Shown here in pieces: positions 62,170 to 64,000 of a stretch of DNA of 64,000 nt. The notes beneath the pieces were generated by a model. That model was not told the origin of the DNA, did no database searches, and saw only the letters and a list, made by a program, of their open reading frames with translations. A program made the position numbers and the translations under genes. Source of the stretch: an uncultured Eudoraea sp. (lineage in GTDB: Bacteria > Bacteroidota > Bacteroidia > Flavobacteriales > Flavobacteriaceae); the NCBI RefSeq assembly GCF_947258925.1, contig NZ_CAMYKG010000014.1, positions 36,694-100,693 on the forward strand. The letters are read 5' to 3'. The first letter of the stretch is position 1. Every line of letters begins with the position of its first letter.

Positions 62170-62613
62170 ATGACATGCTTAGAATGTAAAAAAGAGCTTA
62201 GTTATATGGATCATAGAATGTCCATGGAATCCTATGGAGTAGAATTATGTGCCAGGCACAGAGAGCGCATGGACAAACTCATCAGGCAAAATAATACCCC
62301 TATCGAAGCTATAAGGCTTTATTACGGTTTGAAGGAAGCGGGCGTAAATCCAATGCTCGAATGGTGGGACGGAAAGAAGTCAGTTGATATCGCATTTTCC
62401 AGAGTGAAGCTGAATATTGAAATAGACACAGAATACCATATGCTTACCCACGATCAGGCCATCAATGATCTGGAAGAAACAATGCATTCGTTTCAAGATG
62501 GGTTCACAACCATTAGAATCCCCAATATGCTCATTAAGCATTATTTAAAGGAAACCGTAAACAACATTCTGGGAATAAAAGAAGGTTTAAGGGCCAATAC
62601 CAAAGTAATCTAA
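62170..62613 (+). CDS. Zinc-finger plus DUF559-like PD-(D/E)XK domain protein
   Basis: A 147 aa protein. The N-terminus has a CxxC-x20-CxxH arrangement (C3, C6, C27, H30) that could bind zinc. The C-terminal half resembles DUF559/Vsr-like endonuclease folds: VDIAF (D73), then NIEIDTEYH (E84, D86, H90) and a final strand FTTIRIPN followed by a helix. It could be a small nuclease, but the family match is by pattern only. No restriction or conjugation gene is adjacent. It is 25 bp before a small membrane protein. Confidence 0.7.
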   Translation: MTCLECKKELSYMDHRMSMESYGVELCARHRERMDKLIRQNNTPIEAIRLYYGLKEAGVNPMLEWWDGKKSVDIAFSRVKLNIEIDTEYHMLTHDQAINDLEETMHSFQDGFTTIRIPNMLIKHYLKETVNNILGIKEGLRANTKVI

Positions 62614-62638
62614 TAGCGTTTTAAAAACCCCGAAAATT

Positions 62639-62929
62639 ATGGAGGCTAATAGTTCATATACAGAGAGATCATATCAGTTGAGTAAACTCATCCTTTTTTT
62701 ACTAACATTTGCAGCATTTGCAATTATGGTAAATATTAATCCTGTATTTTCAAGATATCTCTTCGGATTACCCATTGTCCTTTCAGGAATTTTGGGTGTA
62801 GTTGGTACAATTATACTTTACAAAGGTCGAAATGAACCTATTAGTGAAAAGAAAATCATCGCGATAACGGTAAATTCGGCAATGGTTGTTCTTATTGTAA
62901 CCATTTTAATTTCCAACACCCTTTATTAA
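62639..62929 (+). CDS. Small three-helix membrane protein of unknown function
   Basis: A 96 aa protein with three hydrophobic segments (about 14-32, 37-58 and 71-94) and few charged residues outside the loops. No family recognised. It probably shares a transcript with the zinc-finger gene upstream. Confidence 0.7.
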   Translation: MEANSSYTERSYQLSKLILFLLTFAAFAIMVNINPVFSRYLFGLPIVLSGILGVVGTIILYKGRNEPISEKKIIAITVNSAMVVLIVTILISNTLY

Positions 62930-63128
62930 GGGTAAAACCAGGAATATAACAGGAGATTAATACCTAAAAATGGACTTCTCAATAAGGTCTGTTACACTCC
63001 TGCTGTATGAATCTGCAGTACACTAATATATTCCCTATACATACCATATTGATTTACTAATACGCTTTCTTTTTTATCCGGACATTTTCTTCAATTATTC
63101 TTTGTATCTTTTTTTCAAATTCTAAAAC

Positions 63129-64000
63129 ATGAAAAATATAGATAGAAGAAATTGGTTGAAAACCGTTGGTTTGTCGGGCGGTTTCGCTCTTTTAGGCGGG
63201 TTTGAAAGTATGGCTCTGGATTATCCGTCAGTTCATAAATCAGCTGATTCTCCATTATTACTCAATGCCAATGAAAATCCTTTTGGCCCTTCGGAAAGCG
63301 TTCGGAAAGTACTTTCAGGTTCCTTTCATGAAGCCTGTAGGTACCCTTTTCGAAGTCTGTCTGGTCTTGTGGAGATGATTGCTTTAAAAGAAGGAGTTAC
63401 AAAAGATCATATCGTAGTTACCGGGGGCTCCACGGAAGGTCTGAAAGCTGCGGGTCTTGTCTATGGGTTGAATGGCGGCGAGGTTATTGCGGCAGATCCT
63501 ACTTTTCAGGCTATGCTGCGTTATGCAGAAACATTTAAAGCCAAAGTGCATCGTGTTCCCTTAAATGATGATATGGTGCATGACTTGCCCGCGATGTCAA
63601 AAAAGATCAACAAGGATACCCGCCTTATTTTTATTTGCAATCCAAATAATCCTACGGGTACACTTTTGAATAAATCGAGCTTGTTGGATTTTTGTAAATC
63701 CCACGATAAAGATGCTGTAATATTCAGTGATGAAGCCTATTATGATTTTATTACAGAACCAGATTATCCTTCAATGGTGGAACTTGTAAAAGAGGGAAGG
63801 AATATTATCGTATCCAAAACCTTTTCCAAAGTTTATGGACTGGCCGGATTACGGGTTGGTTATTTGATCGCGAAACCCGCAATTGCCCGGGAATTAAAAT
63901 CGGCTGTAATGGCAAATACCAACATTCTGGCTATTGAAGCGGCAAAGGAAGCTTTGAGGGATGACGAATTTTATAAATTTAGTATTGAACAAAATGCTGT
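63129..64000 (+). CDS. Tat-exported histidinol-phosphate-type aminotransferase (cut by window end)
   Basis: The reading frame is open from ATG 63129 to the window end (290 codons, no stop). The N-terminus has a twin-arginine signal, DRRNWLK followed by a glycine/alanine-rich hydrophobic run (VGLSGGFALLGG). The rest is a fold-type I PLP aminotransferase of the HisC group: NANENPFGPS, CNPNNPTGT, SDEAYYDF and the PLP lysine in SKTFSKVYGLAGLRVGY. HisC transaminates imidazole acetol phosphate with glutamate, but an exported copy must have another substrate. The Tat route would carry it folded with PLP bound. It stands alone here; the C-terminus is outside the window. Confidence 0.9.
   Translation, partial: MKNIDRRNWLKTVGLSGGFALLGGFESMALDYPSVHKSADSPLLLNANENPFGPSESVRKVLSGSFHEACRYPFRSLSGLVEMIALKEGVTKDHIVVTGGSTEGLKAAGLVYGLNGGEVIAADPTFQAMLRYAETFKAKVHRVPLNDDMVHDLPAMSKKINKDTRLIFICNPNNPTGTLLNKSSLLDFCKSHDKDAVIFSDEAYYDFITEPDYPSMVELVKEGRNIIVSKTFSKVYGLAGLRVGYLIAKPAIARELKSAVMANTNILAIEAAKEALRDDEFYKFSIEQNA

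Noticed and set aside
1..64000. CRISPR arrays, insertion sequences, prophage, tRNA or rRNA genes
   Set aside because: No regularly spaced repeats, transposase motifs, phage structural genes or tRNA-like cloverleaf sequences were recognised by reading; a dedicated tRNA or repeat search was not possible here.

Overview
The window is a piece of chromosome from a member of the Bacteroidota, most likely a marine Flavobacteriaceae. The DNA is AT-rich. Several intergenic regions carry the Bacteroidota-type -7 element TAnnTTTG, with or without a TTG/TTTG box about 20 bp upstream, and starts lack obvious Shine-Dalgarno sequences. Gene content also fits: class II IlvC, the leuCDAB and ilvDBNC clusters, a fused alpha/beta 2-oxoacid dehydrogenase E1, a GH16 laminarinase-like lipoprotein, DUF2911 and OmpA lipoproteins. 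I see no rRNA or tRNA gene, insertion sequence, prophage, CRISPR array or replication origin. Most of the window is ordinary core genome, and the interest lies in altered members of known families.

Layout. 1-10.7 kb: the first codons of aroC, an LpxH-like phosphoesterase, a Dld-type FAD/FeS oxidoreductase, envelope proteins, a rhomboid protease, a lipid A-type acyltransferase and a GlmM-type phosphohexomutase that lacks its sugar-binding loop. 10.8-15 kb: ACP phosphodiesterase and gamma-glutamyltransferase, then a self-cleaving-type S24 repressor facing a DUF4130 DNA-metabolism gene across an array of operator-like dyads. 15.3-31 kb: uvrA, a LOG-family protein, an M1-like protein with a C-terminal barrel, fused E1, a kinase/phospho-lyase fusion, holA, a glycosyltransferase and an OmpA lipoprotein. 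31-45 kb: a YciO/Sua5 protein, GH16, UvrD-type helicase, DsrE and M20 proteins, a degenerate OmpA paralogue, patatin, M1 aminopeptidase, recG and DUF2911. 45.5-57.4 kb: leuCDAB on the + strand and ilvDBNC on the - strand converge on a GapN-like aldehyde dehydrogenase. 57.7-64 kb: nitroreductase, a 5-oxoprolinase operon (pxpABC) led by an Nramp homologue without metal ligands, a zinc-finger DUF559-like protein, and a Tat-exported aminotransferase cut by the window end.

How the genes work together. Branched-chain amino acid synthesis is essentially complete here: ilvBN, ilvC and ilvD make the 2-oxoacids, and leuA, leuCD and leuB extend 2-oxoisovalerate toward leucine; only the transaminase is outside. 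Gamma-glutamyltransferase and the 5-oxoprolinase operon could both feed glutamate, although they are unlinked. DNA repair is well represented (uvrA, UvrD-type helicase, recG, DUF4130), and the S24 repressor/operator region looks like a local SOS-type switch.

The strongest candidates for something unusual are the loop-deleted GlmM, the S24-controlled DUF4130 cassette that lacks its usual radical-SAM partner, and the ligand-less Nramp protein in the pxp operon. I found no clearly new multi-gene defence or mobile system.
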